A program made the position numbers and the translations under genes. A DNA stretch of 64,000 nt from Pelecanus crispus (lineage: Eukaryota; Chordata; Aves; Pelecaniformes; Pelecanidae), in assembly GCF_030463565.1 (NCBI RefSeq), contig NC_134660.1:3795501-3859500 (forward strand), in the 5' to 3' direction. Position 1 is the stretch's first letter; each line of letters opens with the position of its first letter. A model generated the notes under the pieces. It saw only the letters and a list, made by a program, of their open reading frames with translations, ran no database searches and was not told the DNA's origin. Below, in pieces: positions 1-22,475 of the stretch.

Positions 1-10635
<10,635 letters not shown>

Positions 10636-11925
10636 GCCTAGTTCCCTCGTGGACTCTTACTGGTTTTGTATTTCTAGGACTGTGATTTTGACACTGTTGC
10701 AAGTGTCCTGAAAGAAGGGACATTCAATTGAAGCTTACCTACCAAAGTAACAGAAAATAAGTATTTCCAGAGCAAAAGCACAAGGGGGCAATGTGTACTC
10801 ATGTCAGCTACCCCTCAGATTCCACAGCTGCGAGACAAATGTCCTGGGTGTCCTCGGTGTGTTGCATCATTTCAGAAGCGGTTCTTGAAGCACTTCTTTA
10901 GTCATTCTGCTTTTAAGAGATAAAATCTTGGAAATCTGGGCGCTGAGTTGAACAACAACAAGAAGTTAATGACTAAGGAATAGTTGTGCGTCAACCTAAC
11001 TGTTCTGAATGACCAGACAAATAGAGGCTAGAATAGTTTGTTTCTTTACCCTGCTAAAAGGAATTTATTTCTACTTATGCTCTTGGACAGTGGCTGTTTT
11101 TTGGGAGCTGCTTGTTCTCCATTTTTCCTATTTCACGCATTTTCCCGTTCAGTGTAACTATTTGTCTTTTATGCAAGCCATCTGTGGTGAGATATTTAGT
11201 ATGTGTGGCTTTGGGATAAGGCAGGAAAGATCCCTTGAAACCCGGCTAGAATGTCAGTTATACTTGGACAATGGCACAGGTCAGACTGCAAGTCTTATCC
11301 TTCATCACCATCTCCTGTGTGCTGAAGGCTAGTATATCAAGCGGTAATTAACCACATCCACTCTGTAGCACGGCTCTGTCTGTGAACATAAGTGGTTACA
11401 GATGTTTAGACTTTCTATACAATGTGTCATGTGTTTTATTTCCACTTACAATGTTTGGTGACATCACAACTCTTGGGTTTTTTCATAGAATATGCTCTTA
11501 CAGCTAAAATGTCTGTAAAACATTGTGTAACAGTTCCTTGTTTAAAAAGAAATTGCCTATCCAGTGTGTGCTGTGCCACGCTGAAACTGTCTGTAAATTG
11601 CTTTTTCTGTTGCAAACAGATGACACTTATTTGACTCCATAGCTGCAGATACCCAATTTTTATTTTTTTATTTTTTTTCCAAAGCTGGGACATTTGCTAA
11701 AATTACTGTTGTTGAAATGAATAGAATGAAGTTGGCTGGTTGTTTTACAGTCAATGAATTTGAAGAATGTTTCACACTGAAAAGTAGCTGTATTGGAAAT
11801 CTGTATCTATGTACAAAGGTGGGCAGGGATGTTGTATATACTGTTTTTATTATGTTGTATAAATGCCCTGAGCTTTCCCGTGGTGTTACATCTTCATAAA
11901 GTTAAATAGAATTAGAAAGTTGGTA
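10636..11925 (+). other. DHX8: DHX8 3' UTR (probable extent)
   Basis: The sequence after the stop codon is AT-rich with no convincing coding potential. There is no canonical AATAAA. TATAAA at 11858-11863 and CATAAA near 11895-11900 are weak variants, followed by a GT/T-rich stretch (about 11920-11950) of the kind found downstream of cleavage sites. The 3' end is inferred; a transcript could instead run through the CR1 at 12.0 kb. Confidence 0.5.
11858..11900 (+). terminator. candidate DHX8 polyadenylation signals (TATAAA, CATAAA)
   Basis: Two non-canonical hexamers lie 37 bp apart at the end of the AT-rich 3' UTR, with a GT-rich downstream element. No AATAAA occurs between the stop codon and the CR1. 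Only mRNA or 3'-end reads would choose between them. Confidence 0.35.
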
Positions 11926-12045
11926 AGTTTGGAGGCTTTTTTCATTGTGGCATTAGGCAGAGAAGGTTGTCCTGTTGAATATTCTTCCAAGCATATTTTC
12001 CTTCCACAAACTGCTGCTGCATCTGTTACTGTATTCTATGAAAAT

Positions 12046-12437
12046 GTTTAGCCTGGAAAAGAGGAGGCTGAGGGGAGACCTTATCGCTCTCTACAACTAC
12101 CTGAAAGGAGGTTGTAGTGAGGTGGGTGTTGGTCTCTTCTCCCAAGTAGCTAGCGATAGGACAAGAGGAGATGGGCTTAAGCTGCGCCAGGGGAGGTTTA
12201 GACTGGAAATTAGGAAAAATTTCTTTACGGAAAGGGTGGTCAGGCATTGGAACAGGCTGCCCAGAGAGGTGGTGGAGTCACCATCCCTGGAGGCGTTTAA
12301 AAAACGGGTAGATGTGGCACTTCGGGATATGGTTTAGTCTGGTCTACCCTTGATTAGTCTAGAGTGGGCTTGGTAGTGTAGGTTAATGGTTGGACTGGAT
12401 GATCTTAAAGGTCTTTTCCAACCTAGATGATTCTATG
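12046..12437 (+). mobile_element. CR1 LINE, 5'-truncated, sense on plus strand, with 13-bp TSD
   Basis: Begins GTTTAGCCTGGAAAAGAGG and runs through the CR1 reverse-transcriptase C-terminal region ([25 protein letters not shown]) to the 3' UTR, ending in ATTCTATG repeats. The 13-bp direct repeat ATTCTATGAAAAT flanks it at 12033-12045 and 12438-12450. It is a dead fragment about 0.4 kb long. Confidence 0.95.
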
Positions 12438-12450
12438 ATTCTATGAAAAT

Positions 12451-15400
12451 TTGCACTTGACTTTCAAGTGAAATGAAAGATGTAAAAGAGAAACATGTAC
12501 ACAGTGGAGGTCTCAGTTGTACAGCATACCTCGAGGTATTTCTGTTCCAAATTCATTTTGTATTTGCTTCTCCAGTGTAACTTCTTTCTGACTTGTGGTA
12601 GGGGAAAATGCATCAACAGAGAGGATTTTCTTTCTTTTTTTTTTTTTTTAAGTGAACAATTGTCATCTGTTTTTTGTGTGTTCTTTCTTTCCTTGGTGTA
12701 ATTTTTTCAGTAATATCCTTTAATTCATTTACAGAAACTTTTCTGCGTCGACTTCAGCTGCTTGCTTTGGGAATACCCCACATCCAGGACTAGCCTGTGA
12801 AACAAGAACGCTGGCTTACAAACTTAAACCACTTACACGTTTTTTTTTTTTTAAAGCAAGTTTTATCAACCTGTTACTGCTCTGAGGTTTCTGAGCGTAG
12901 CATCCTAACGTCTTCTACTGTGTCTGTGATTTTTAGTTGGTTTAGCTTGTGTAAAAACCTAAAAGTAAGGTGCTTGATCCTAGGATAAAACCACAGACTT
13001 AATGCTTTATTCTGGCAGTACTTACAGAACTGAATAGCTATTTTAGCCCCTGGTTGGGGAAAGTGTTCTTTGAGCTCTCCCGTGGGAGGTGCTTGTGTAA
13101 GCGCTTGCCAGCCTGCCTTTGTCTAAATGAACTGCCTTATTTTTAAATGGTATAAATTGTAGATCTGGTTCATTTTGACTGTGCTGAGTTCACACGCTAG
13201 AACTGGTAACACAAGTTTTGTACCTGAAGGCAAAAATCCTGCCAGCAGAGGCCACGTGTCTAGTCCGGAATGTTTTTGGAGGTGTTACATTTAGCATAAC
13301 TGCTGAAGACTTCCCGAGTGCTAGAAGTACGTACGTGTGCGCGCTCTTTGCGCGTGTCCCTTTGTCAGCAGTAAGTAGCCGCCTTGCCTTTGGCAGGTCT
13401 CGTGCTGCAGGCTGCGCTGCTGCGGGCTGGAAGTTTCTACGAACGTGGCAGGAGGAGACAGACGTGCTTGCCCCTTCTCCAGTCTCACGACTGCCAGCAA
13501 TGGCAGCAAATACAGCCAGCGAAAGGCCCTCCCTCGGGCTTGCGTGGCTCCTGCTTCCAGTAATGCTTGGTTCAGGTGTTGAAAAGAGGCTTCAGCTGTA
13601 AGTCGGGGGGGAGAGCTTAGGCTGGCGAAGCACCGGGTTATCCTTATGCCTGCTGGCAGAGAACAAACTAACAGTAGTTAGCTACAAGTGAACAGAGGGG
13701 AAAAATGGGTGCAGGTGGGGTGAGAGTAACTAAGCAAGAATAAACTGAAGGATCATGAGTGCCGTTCCTGCAAGAGGTTGGCGGAATGGCACCAGCCGTC
13801 CGGGGAGGTGTAGATGAAGGCTCAAGCTATGGTTGCTTTTTTCCCCACCTCCTCCTCCTGGAAGACCAAGAAGCAATGTGAAACGCTGAGTGGTTCCTCT
13901 GAGGAACTCCACGCCATCTGTGAACCTCTCTACTCAACAGCACTGTGGCTTGTGGAACATTTAGTGTGAGTAGCATGGGCTGGTTCCTGTCCCCCTTCTG
14001 CGTCCCCAGCGGTTTACGTGGTGTTCCTCGCCTCGCTGGGGACCTCGTTCTGCTCGTGGAGATGGGATCTTTCAGGATGGATGGAGCGAACACGCCTTGG
14101 TCTCAAACTCCAGCAGCATGTGCCTTAGGCCCATTTCCACGCTGATTGTCGCAAGCAAAGGATTCGCAGCAAGAGAATAACTCTCACGTTCACGTGTACG
14201 TGCACACACGCTGACACACATCCGAAACCAACCTTTTGCCCTTAATGCAAGAAAGATAAATATGATTTTTACAGCCAGCCCCACACATGCTCCATCTGTT
14301 ATAGTAACTACCTTAACCTCATTAATGGGCCTGTTACCAGAGCCAGTGTGACAGCAATGTGCTACTCACACAATGGGGGTTTTGTTTTTTAGTAATTCGG
14401 TTTTCATGAGATTCCTGTGACAATTGCAGAAGGCTGTGATACTGACCCATTAGCAGTTTCGTGGAATTTTTCATTTATGAATGTATTGTTCTTTCAAGCC
14501 AGCTGGGAATACAGTGAGTGAGTATCTGATTTTAGCAAATGTGTTTTGTATGTGTATGTTCTGTAACCTACATAAATCCTCTGGCTGGTCTGTCTGTACA
14601 CTGGAGGTGGAGAAGCAGGGCTGCACCGATACGGATACGCTGGTTTATTTGGATCAAAAATGATCTTGTAGTTCTTGTAGCTGGTAGACCTGTGGGTCTG
14701 TCCAAACAGCTCTGCTCTGCAAGCTACACCGAAAGTAGCACTTTTTTGTTGAGTGTAGAAAAGTCTCCTATTTGAGTTCGGTATTAGTTCACTTTTACTA
14801 GAAAAAAGGCAAGGAGGTGGAAGTGGATCGTGCTCAGTCAGTGGCGGATCCTGGCTATTTTTGGAATGCGAATGTTAGTTTCTACCGTCTAGGTCTGCCA
14901 CAGTGACAGTGTCTGAAAAGCCTGTGGATGGAAAGCCAGTGTTAGATTTTCTTCAAGTTTAGGAAACATAAAATCTATCAGAGGTGTGGGGAGAAGCCTT
15001 ATAAATTCTTACACCTCTCTTGCCTTTGGTTAATTCTCCACCACATCCATTTAGGACTTAGACGTGTGTGTTGTAGAAGCTTCTGCCCTATCCTTGAAAA
15101 GTTGAGGTGGACTCATGGCCCTGAGGTGGATTTGCTTTTTCGTGAAGTGATTTGAATGCTGGGTTTCTCCACCCTCTGGGCTGCACTCACGTTCAAGCTC
15201 TTTTCTACAGACATGAAGCTCTCGGCCTTGCTCTGAAGCAGGATCAGCGGGAATTCCCTGGCCACTTTTGCATGCAGGATTTAGGGTGTTCAGAAAGGCA
15301 CCAGCTGTCACCAAACAAGGACCACAGGTAGCCTGCCCTCTGAGAGCGCCGTGTGCTGAGGACACGTGCTGGGTTGCAAGCGGGGCTCCTGTGCAGCAGA

Positions 15401-15774
15401 GGTAAGGAGCGCTCCTTTGCACGGTGGAGCTGAGCAGAGCCAGCGAAGGCGTGAGGACCCGCGGGGCGCCGCGGGTGTCGGTCGGTGCCCTGAGGGCACA
15501 GCGGTGGCTGCTGCCGGTGTAGAAAGCTGAGCTCCCAGCCCCGGCCCTCTGTTCGGGAGGGGAAGGGATGGGGGCTGCTCTCTGTGAGTCTCATCTCGGG
15601 GGCTGTTGGGTCTCTGGGGTCTTTTCTGCGTTTAATTAGCCTCAGGATCTGGGGGCAGTCAGGGTAGAATATTTCCTGCCTCAGGGTATCTTGAGTAGCA
15701 CTGGATCAGCGCACAGTGCCAAAGCAGCATTGCTGGGCTGTCTCCTGCTGCCGTGCGCAGAGCCTGCTCCGTTC
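12451..15774. other. intergenic, no gene recognised
   Basis: Lies between the DHX8 3' end and the solo LTR. It contains T-rich runs (about 12635-12650 and 12840-12852) and an alternating purine-pyrimidine stretch with an E-box CACGTG at 14191-14196. GC content rises from about 15.3 kb. No open frame has recognisable protein similarity. Confidence 0.6.
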
Positions 15775-15779
15775 CAGCA

Positions 15780-16143
15780 TGCCCTGGTTCCAGCTGGGAG
15801 AGAGAGGTAATTTTCCTCCTAGTAGCTGGCATAGTGCTGTGCTTTGGATTTAGTAGGAGAAGAATGTTGATAACACACTGATGGTTTAGTTGTTGCTGAG
15901 CAGTGCTTACACTGGTCACAGCCTTTTCAGCTTCCCATGCTCTGCACAAGAAGCCGGGAGGCGGCACAGCCAGGCCAGCTGACCCAACTTGGCCCAAGGG
16001 CCATTCCATACCATACGGCGTCATGCTCAGTATAGAAACTGGGGGGAGCTGGCCGGGGGCTGCGATTGCTGCTCAGGGACTGGCTGGGTGTTGGTCAGTG
16101 GGTGGTGAGCAATTGCATTGTGCATCACTTGTTCTGTATGTTC

Positions 16144-16198
<55 letters not shown>

Positions 16199-16347
16199 TT
16201 CTCTTCCTCTGCTGTCCTATTAAACTGCCTTTATCTCAACCCATGGGTTTTCCTTTTTTTTCCGATTCTCTCCCCCATCCCGCCGGGGGTGAGGCTCAGC
16301 GAGCAGCTCTGTGGTGCTTGGTTGCCGACGGGGGTTAAACCACGACA
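15780..16347 (+). mobile_element. solo LTR of an avian endogenous retrovirus (ERVL-like), perfect 5-bp TSD
   Basis: The 568-bp element starts TGCCCTGG and ends ACCACGACA. It is flanked by CAGCA at 15775-15779 and 16348-16352. Internal marks are a TATA-like TATAGAAA (16031-16038), an (ATT)18 tract, and ATTAAA (16219-16224) as the LTR polyadenylation signal. The element at 51.2 kb is the same family. The 5-bp duplication suggests an ERVL-type integrase, which is an inference. No internal retroviral genes are present, so this is a recombination product. Confidence 0.93.
16145..16198 (+). repeat. (ATT)18 microsatellite inside the LTR
   Basis: 18 uninterrupted ATT units. The tract sits between the LTR TATA box and the ATTAAA signal. 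The related LTR at 51.2 kb has a shorter, interrupted tract in the same place, so the tract belongs to the family and has expanded here. Confidence 0.97.
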
Positions 16348-16663
16348 CAGCACAAGCCTCGGGCCTGGGCGCTTCCCCAGGCCCCGCCAGCTCCTGAGCC
16401 CTTGCTGCTTGCAAAGACGAGCGTGCGGTCTCTGAAAGGACGGCCACTGGCTGACAGAGCGCGGGGCACTCGGCTGTATTTGTTGTGTGCTGAGAAGCCG
16501 GGGCGACGTTCAGCTAAAATGGCCGGTGTTGAGCTGGGGCAGCCAAAGTCACCTCGCTCACACTGCTCCGCGTCGCAGGGCCGGGCCGAGGTGGTGGGAG
16601 GTGTCAGGGCCAGCCGGGGTCAAGCGGGCTCCAGCTGGCAGGGACCCCGACCTGGCAAGGGAG

Positions 16664-16725
16664 TGGATTGACCTCTTTCCACAGGAACAACCCCTGGATT
16701 GACCTCTTTCCATTAGAACAACCCC
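16664..16725. repeat. tandem repeat, 2 x 31 bp
   Basis: Unit 1 (16664-16694) and unit 2 (16695-16725) both begin TGGATTGACCTCTTTCC and end AACAACCCC. They differ at three positions. Function unknown. Confidence 0.95.
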
Positions 16726-17139
16726 TGAAGAAACCTCTCCAGAATCAGAGCCTGGCAGACCTCCCAGGGACCCTGTGGGCTGGTGAGGTCTCTTGGTCCC
16801 TACAGACATAAATGTTGGAGTTGGGCTCTCCCCAGCCTGTGCCAAGATGTTAGTGCAGTTCACCGGGCTGATTTCTTGCTATGTTCTCTTAACAAAAGTA
16901 GGTGGATTTCATGATTTCTCCGTTACGTGTTTGTGCAAGTGCTTTTAAAACACCATATCTGCTGGGCTGCTTAAAAGCATTTTTTCCTTCAGTGACTCTT
17001 CCCCGTCATGGGCTTTGGTTCCTTTGTATTAGGATCCTTTAATTATATGGAAATCTTCAAATAGGTAGAAATCAGTTTAATAGATGCAGTGTCAGCCAGT
17101 GGGACATGCCCCCCTTGCTGAGGGGGGATCACAGAATCA

Positions 17140-17186
17140 TCGAATGCTTTGGGTTGGAAGGGACCTTTAGAGGTCATCTAGCCGTC
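17140..17186 (-). mobile_element. very short CR1 3' end (minus sense), 11-bp TSD
   Basis: Only the reverse complement of the CR1 tail is present (TTGGGTTGGAAGGGACCTTT, then GAGGTCATCTAG). Direct repeats TCACAGAATCA flank it at 17129-17139 and 17187-17197; the left one overlaps the CR1 terminal repeat. The insert is about 47 bp, an extreme 5' truncation. Confidence 0.8.
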
Positions 17187-20100
17187 TCACAGAATCAAAG
17201 CGAAAAGGACAGCAACGGCAGTGCCTTCAAAACACGCTTGAAGCTAATTCAGGGAAATGGAAACAGGTGCCACAAAGCAGCGGCTCAGCAGGAACGTCAG
17301 AGGCACTTCAGGTGCATGAGCTGTTTCGGCTGATCGTCTCCCCTGAGATGCCCCCCGCTCCACTGCTTTGCTTTCGCACCTGATGCCTGCCCGTAGTTCC
17401 GCAACGGCCGAGAGAATGGTTATTAATCTCCTAAGCGGTGACTCCCTGCGGTGCAAAGGAATATGTTTGTTCAGCTTCTCTGTCTTAAGAGAGCAGGCAC
17501 GGGAACGCCTTTAAGGAGTTTACAGCCACGCAGGCTGGTATCTGCCGACGTGCTCTTGGGAAAGAGGAGCGGGCCGCGGAGGAGGGCTGTGCATGGCTGC
17601 CCTCCATGGCTGCGGGGAGGGCAGTGTGCTCTGGGGCAGTAAACGCTGCCCGCGGGGCTGACGGGGTGGTATTCTCCTGCTGAGGCCAAGCAGGCTGAGA
17701 CCCCCATGGAGTTCGCTTCGCTCTTCCCTGCCTCCGTTCAGCGCACCGGCGGCCACTTCCCCCTCTGCCCTCTCATCAACGTGTCAGCCATCAAGGCATG
17801 GAGAGATCAATATTCATTGTGCAAAATGGTTTCCAGCGTTGTGGTAGATTACAACGTTGCTGCCGTTCAAGTGCGGAGGAGGATGGGGAGATGTGTGTAG
17901 GTGTCATGAGGGCCGATTCATTTATCAGAATGAATCTCCTGAGCGTATCAACAAAACTAACGCCAACGTCCTTCCCGGGAATGTTATACCTCCATAAAGC
18001 GTTACAAGGAGTCAAATGTCATGGTGTTACTGCCCTTGGAATTACCTGTGCTGCCCTGCGGCTGGCTGAATGGCGTCAATGAGACACTGCTCCCGTTGCG
18101 GTCGCCGCATCCCCAAGCCTGAATGCTGAGCAGAGCAAGCGCAAGTTCTTCCTGAGACTCTGTCTTATGGAAACCTCCATGGCGGTGTTTTACAGGGTTG
18201 TGCGGGAGCTGCTTACCTCCCTCTGGAAGCTCAAAGCCAAAGGTTCATGGCTCACCGGAGCAGGGAGCGGTGGGTCCCGCGCGCTGACCCCGCGCTGTAA
18301 CTGATAGGCTTAGTGCTGCAAAGGAGACAAGTCCCTCTTGGGCTCAGGTTAAAAGTACTGACCAGAAGGGGCCATGGCTGGCTCTGCTTTCCTTTGCTCT
18401 GCTGAGCCTCCTAAACAGGTGTGAATGAGAATATGCTGTACACGGGAGTGTCTGGTACAGAGAGCTCGACGTTCCCGCCAGGCTCTGTGCGGTGGGACGG
18501 GAACGGCACCAAAGGGGCAGAAGGCTATCTGCTGCTCTCCTCATCTTTTGAGGGGACGCCGCTTGGTTTGTGTGGCTTTTGGAGTCTTGACCTGGCCAGG
18601 CCAGAATTCCTTCCTGGCAGATCTCCTCCTGGCACTCCTCTCGGCACTGCTGGGAATGATGCATCACCCTTCTGAGCTGCCTGCGGGCCCTAGGCCCGTT
18701 GTGGAGGCTTTGCCTAGCCAGATGACATCAGCCATCCGTGTTGTATACAGCCTGAAAGAGATGAATAATGCACTTGCTAATAATTCTCTTGCCTTCCTGT
18801 TCAGTGCTCAACCCGTGAAGTGAGATTTGCTGCTGCCCTCATTCTACATTATCACTATTCACACTTATTTCAGGGTATGGAATCTGGTGATAGAAATATT
18901 TCCTGGGTTAGTCGCAGCAAATTGCATCAGATAGTTCAGCTCTGCTTGGCAACCCGTTAATACCAGGGGTAATTCCTTTGCCCGAGACAGTACGCTCTAA
19001 GGGTACATCTGGGACATGCTGTAATGTTACATGTTAATTATTTACTATAACCAGAAAGGAACTTTGCATCATGTTCTGGGTAGTAGATTTATGGTTCTTC
19101 CTGCTGGGCTTTGTATTGTTGATGTACCAAGAGTAACAGCAAAGCCATTGCAAAAATAGCAACCACGTGGAAAAAAAAAATTCTCAAAAAAATTATATTA
19201 GGAAGAAATAACTGCTGAGAATTTATTTCTGGCTGGTCCCAAAGCATCATCACATCCTGAGGAATAAGCCGCTAGAATAAATCTTGAATATAATGAGTAA
19301 ACAATAGTGAAAAAGTGTGAGAATGTTAGGTATATTTGCATCCAGATGTCAGAATGTTTGTCATGAGCAGAACTGTGTCTTTAGAGGGTTTTCTGTGAAG
19401 AAAAATGATGTCTGTCTTACCCGCCTAATGTAGAGCAAAGCTCAGCTGTGAATTTCTATGGTGAAGGGATAGTGACTTAAGGGTGTGTTACACCAGCTGT
19501 CTCTGCCGTCACGCAGCAACGTGCACTTCTCCCCGCTCAAGCATCAAGTTGTTGCAACTTCGCTGTATGAACAGGAACGTGAGTGACTGGATAGCAAAGC
19601 TGAAACATCTTCTGCGTGGTGGGATGGGGCTGGCACGTTCAGGACCAGCATGAGAGATTTATGGCACTTGCCTCTTACCTCCAACAGCTTTCCCGAACCA
19701 GCTGCCCCTCTGTCTTGCTGAACTGGGAACACAGAGTGTATTGATTGACTCCCAACTCTCTGATCTGGTTATTATAAATCTCTGCCCTTTGGAGGTCACT
19801 GCCCCTCAATTATGAGAACCTGATCTTGCTCATTCCCAGAACTGCTCTGCAGCTATTGATCTGCTGCACTGACTTGACAAACCTGAGTGAAACATGGAGG
19901 TAAAATTTCATCCAAATGTGAACTGGCTCCCTGAATTCCCTTTCTGGAAGGAAGATTGGCTGGGCAGAGGGTAGCCCAAAGAACACTGGATAAATGCAAA
20001 TTCCTTGGGAATCCTGCAGACTGAGATATTGAATAAAAGCAAGCTACTAGGCTCATTCATAAGAAACACGGTGTTGCAGCAGGGTACAGCCCGCACCTAC

Positions 20101-20755
20101 ATTTTGCCTCCAGAAGGCATAAATACTTCCCTCAGGAGGTACCTGACTCTCTCGAGGAAGGTGCAGTGTGAAAGGGCTCCTCTGCTTCAGGGCAACCCCT
20201 GTCCTTGCTGTAGCCTTCGCCGGGGCCGGCGTGGGTGGCTCTGCCCTGGCAGGGCTCTCGGCTCTGCCGCATGGGGCCGGGTGCCAGCTGCTGGCGTGCC
20301 CTGCGCTGCCCTGATGACGCTACCAGCTCAGCAGGTGGGAACACGCTCACTTCCCTAGCAAGCAACCTGCAAGTGCCACTGCTCAAGAGATGAAGTTCAG
20401 GGAAAAGCTAATTGGAACCATGCAGCTTGTCTTAGTGGCCAGCGTACTGTCTGTGGGAGCGTGGGCGATGTTCTCTGCCGCTGCGGAGAACGGTTCCCCT
20501 GACACCACGTGCAGCCAGAGGTTACGTATTTCACTGTGACCTTTCAGTCCTGGTTGTGAGGATGCCAAGGGAGTGAAGCGTTCATTTCTTGAACTCCAGC
20601 AAGATTCAGAAGTAAACACGCGTCCCCGAACTCTCTGGATCAGCAACCCAAAGCTGCAAGCTGGTGCCAAGGAGAATGGCGAAGCAAGCTCAGAAGGTAA
20701 GGGAGGACTAAGCCAGGGGCTGAATGAAGGTGCACTGGCCAAAGACATAGACCAA

Positions 20756-20761
20756 TTTATT
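20756..20761 (-). terminator. candidate ETV4 polyadenylation signal AATAAA
   Basis: TTTATT on the plus strand, within ATTAATAAATTGG on the minus strand. It is followed by a T/GT-rich stretch. It is the nearest canonical signal after the ETV4 stop codon. Confidence 0.5.
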
Positions 20762-21247
20762 AATTATAATATTTTTTACACTCATAAATAGTAAAGGCAG
20801 CTTATACCAATGGAAGGGTTCCCCTTCAACCCTCACTTCTGGGACACGGGAGGACGTGTGCTTGCCAGGTGGGAGCAGGGCAAGGCAGGAGGGCCAGGAG
20901 CTGCCAGAACACCAAGGCTCTGGAGCGCACAGGGCACACAAAGGCAGCAGCAGAACAGGCTGCTCCGAGCATCTAGCCTCACCTCAGGCAGGGAGAGCTG
21001 CCTTTCCTGGCCCTCGTGCCCAGGGGCAAGGCTGGGAGGGTTGGCATTAGCCATGCAGGGGAGAGTCATGGGGGAAATCAGGCTTTCGGTCAACATACAG
21101 AATTTCCTCTACAGGCTACCATGCTGGCAGCATTGGCGATGCTCAACAGCCATCTGAAGCAGTAGGAAACAGGCTTTTTCTGTATGGGTACGCTGTACTG
21201 CTCCTTGTCTAACTGGGCACATGGTTGGAGCTGCTAATTAAAAAGTG

Positions 21248-21276
21248 AGGCACCTCTCAATGAGGAGGAGGTGCCT
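21248..21276 (-). other. 9-bp hairpin in the ETV4 3' UTR region
   Basis: AGGCACCTC at 21248-21256 and its exact reverse complement GAGGTGCCT at 21268-21276, separated by 11 nt. It could form an RNA stem-loop if the 3' UTR extends this far. No known element was recognised. Confidence 0.6.
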
Positions 21277-22475
21277 GTTATAAATTTTCATTATTGTGGA
21301 AAACCAGTCAAATCCAGCCCAGCTGCATGTGCTGCCCTGGGCTGCAGAGATAGCTGCCTTTCCAACACACCAGGCTTTCCCTCAAACATGCAAACATCTG
21401 TGGAGGTTAGGTCTAAATTCAGATATTAAGAACTATGCATGGTTTAGGTTACTTTGTAAAGCATTTTTCTTAACACACCTCCACCAGGTTCTTTTCTTGC
21501 CTCAGATGATTTTCTAGCCAAGCCCAGGATGGGCACACTCAAGAGTCTGACAGGTCTTCAAAGATCCTGAGAATGTTTGTTGAAGTTGTTCAGTTTGGAA
21601 AAGCCACAACACTACAATGAACTGGGGGCTCAGGCCTTGCTGATTCCTGCAATCCCTCTACCTGAAGGTGACATTGGCTTTGGCCTGTGCCGCAGAGCAA
21701 TGCAGTCAGGCAGCTCTGCAGCTCCCCTAAATCGTATGTAGTGCCGTGTACTCCAGGACTGCTCTCATCCTGGCCAGTGCCTCCAGCTACCCTGCTCAGA
21801 CAGAGTGCCTAAATACCAGATAGCCCTGGCATGAAGTGTTTATGAGCAAGGAGGGGATGAGGCAGGAGCATGCACATACAAGACAACAAGCATTCCCCGT
21901 TCCCACAAAGCAGTTCACAGCGGAGGCATACGATCTGTGACCACTGTGTTGCAGCCATCCTGGGAAGAAGGCGAGACTGGCCTTGCAGCGGTGGGTCTGT
22001 GTGGGTCAGAGGGCAGGCTCTACAGAGGTTCAGTACGTGTACTGGAGGAATGGAGTCGGCAGCAGCATTGTAGCATCCTCATATCTGAAAAAAAGCCCAG
22101 TAGGACAGCATCTCCTCCCTCGCCAAAGAGAGGGACTGCCACAGGCTCGTTTGTTCCGGCTGGAGGCAGCAATTACCCGATGCGCTGCTGAAGCTGCAGC
22201 ACTGCTGCAGCTCCGCTGCTTGGAAGATGTCTGCATTGCTGAGAACGAGTCCCATCCTGACAAATATGAGGGTCTTATCACAAGCACACAAGAGCCCTGT
22301 CAACTGTCAGGTGATTATCCACATGTGTACCTGAACACTTTTCCTGACCCAAGCAGGTATTCATAGTTTAGTGCCACTCTAGGCTGGCCTGGAAAAATGC
22401 TTATAGTGATTGAGTACTAACCAGACATCTCCTTATATACACAAGCGAGGGTGGCACAGTGTGCTCCCAGCAATG

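Larger units (their letters stand above)
16353..20755. other. intergenic between convergent DHX8 and ETV4
   Basis: Apart from the 31-bp tandem and the short CR1, no gene is recognised. The stretch 16.3-18.7 kb is GC-rich; 18.8-19.4 kb is AT-rich and non-repetitive. Open frames here are not supported by similarity, splice structure or length. Confidence 0.55.
20756..22475 (-). other. ETV4: ETV4 3' UTR (probable extent)
   Basis: No coding exon follows the stop. The first canonical AATAAA on the minus strand is at 20761-20756, in an AT-rich context with a T/GT-rich stretch beyond it, giving a 3' UTR of about 1.7 kb. An earlier non-canonical site cannot be excluded. Confidence 0.5.

Noticed and set aside
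11975..12337. 120-codon plus-strand open frame ending in [13 protein letters not shown]
   Set aside because: It is the CR1 reverse-transcriptase C-terminal remnant, with a chance start in the flanking DNA.
16066..16435. Open frames containing long Tyr, Ile or Leu runs
   Set aside because: They are translations of the (ATT)18 tract in the solo LTR, not genes.
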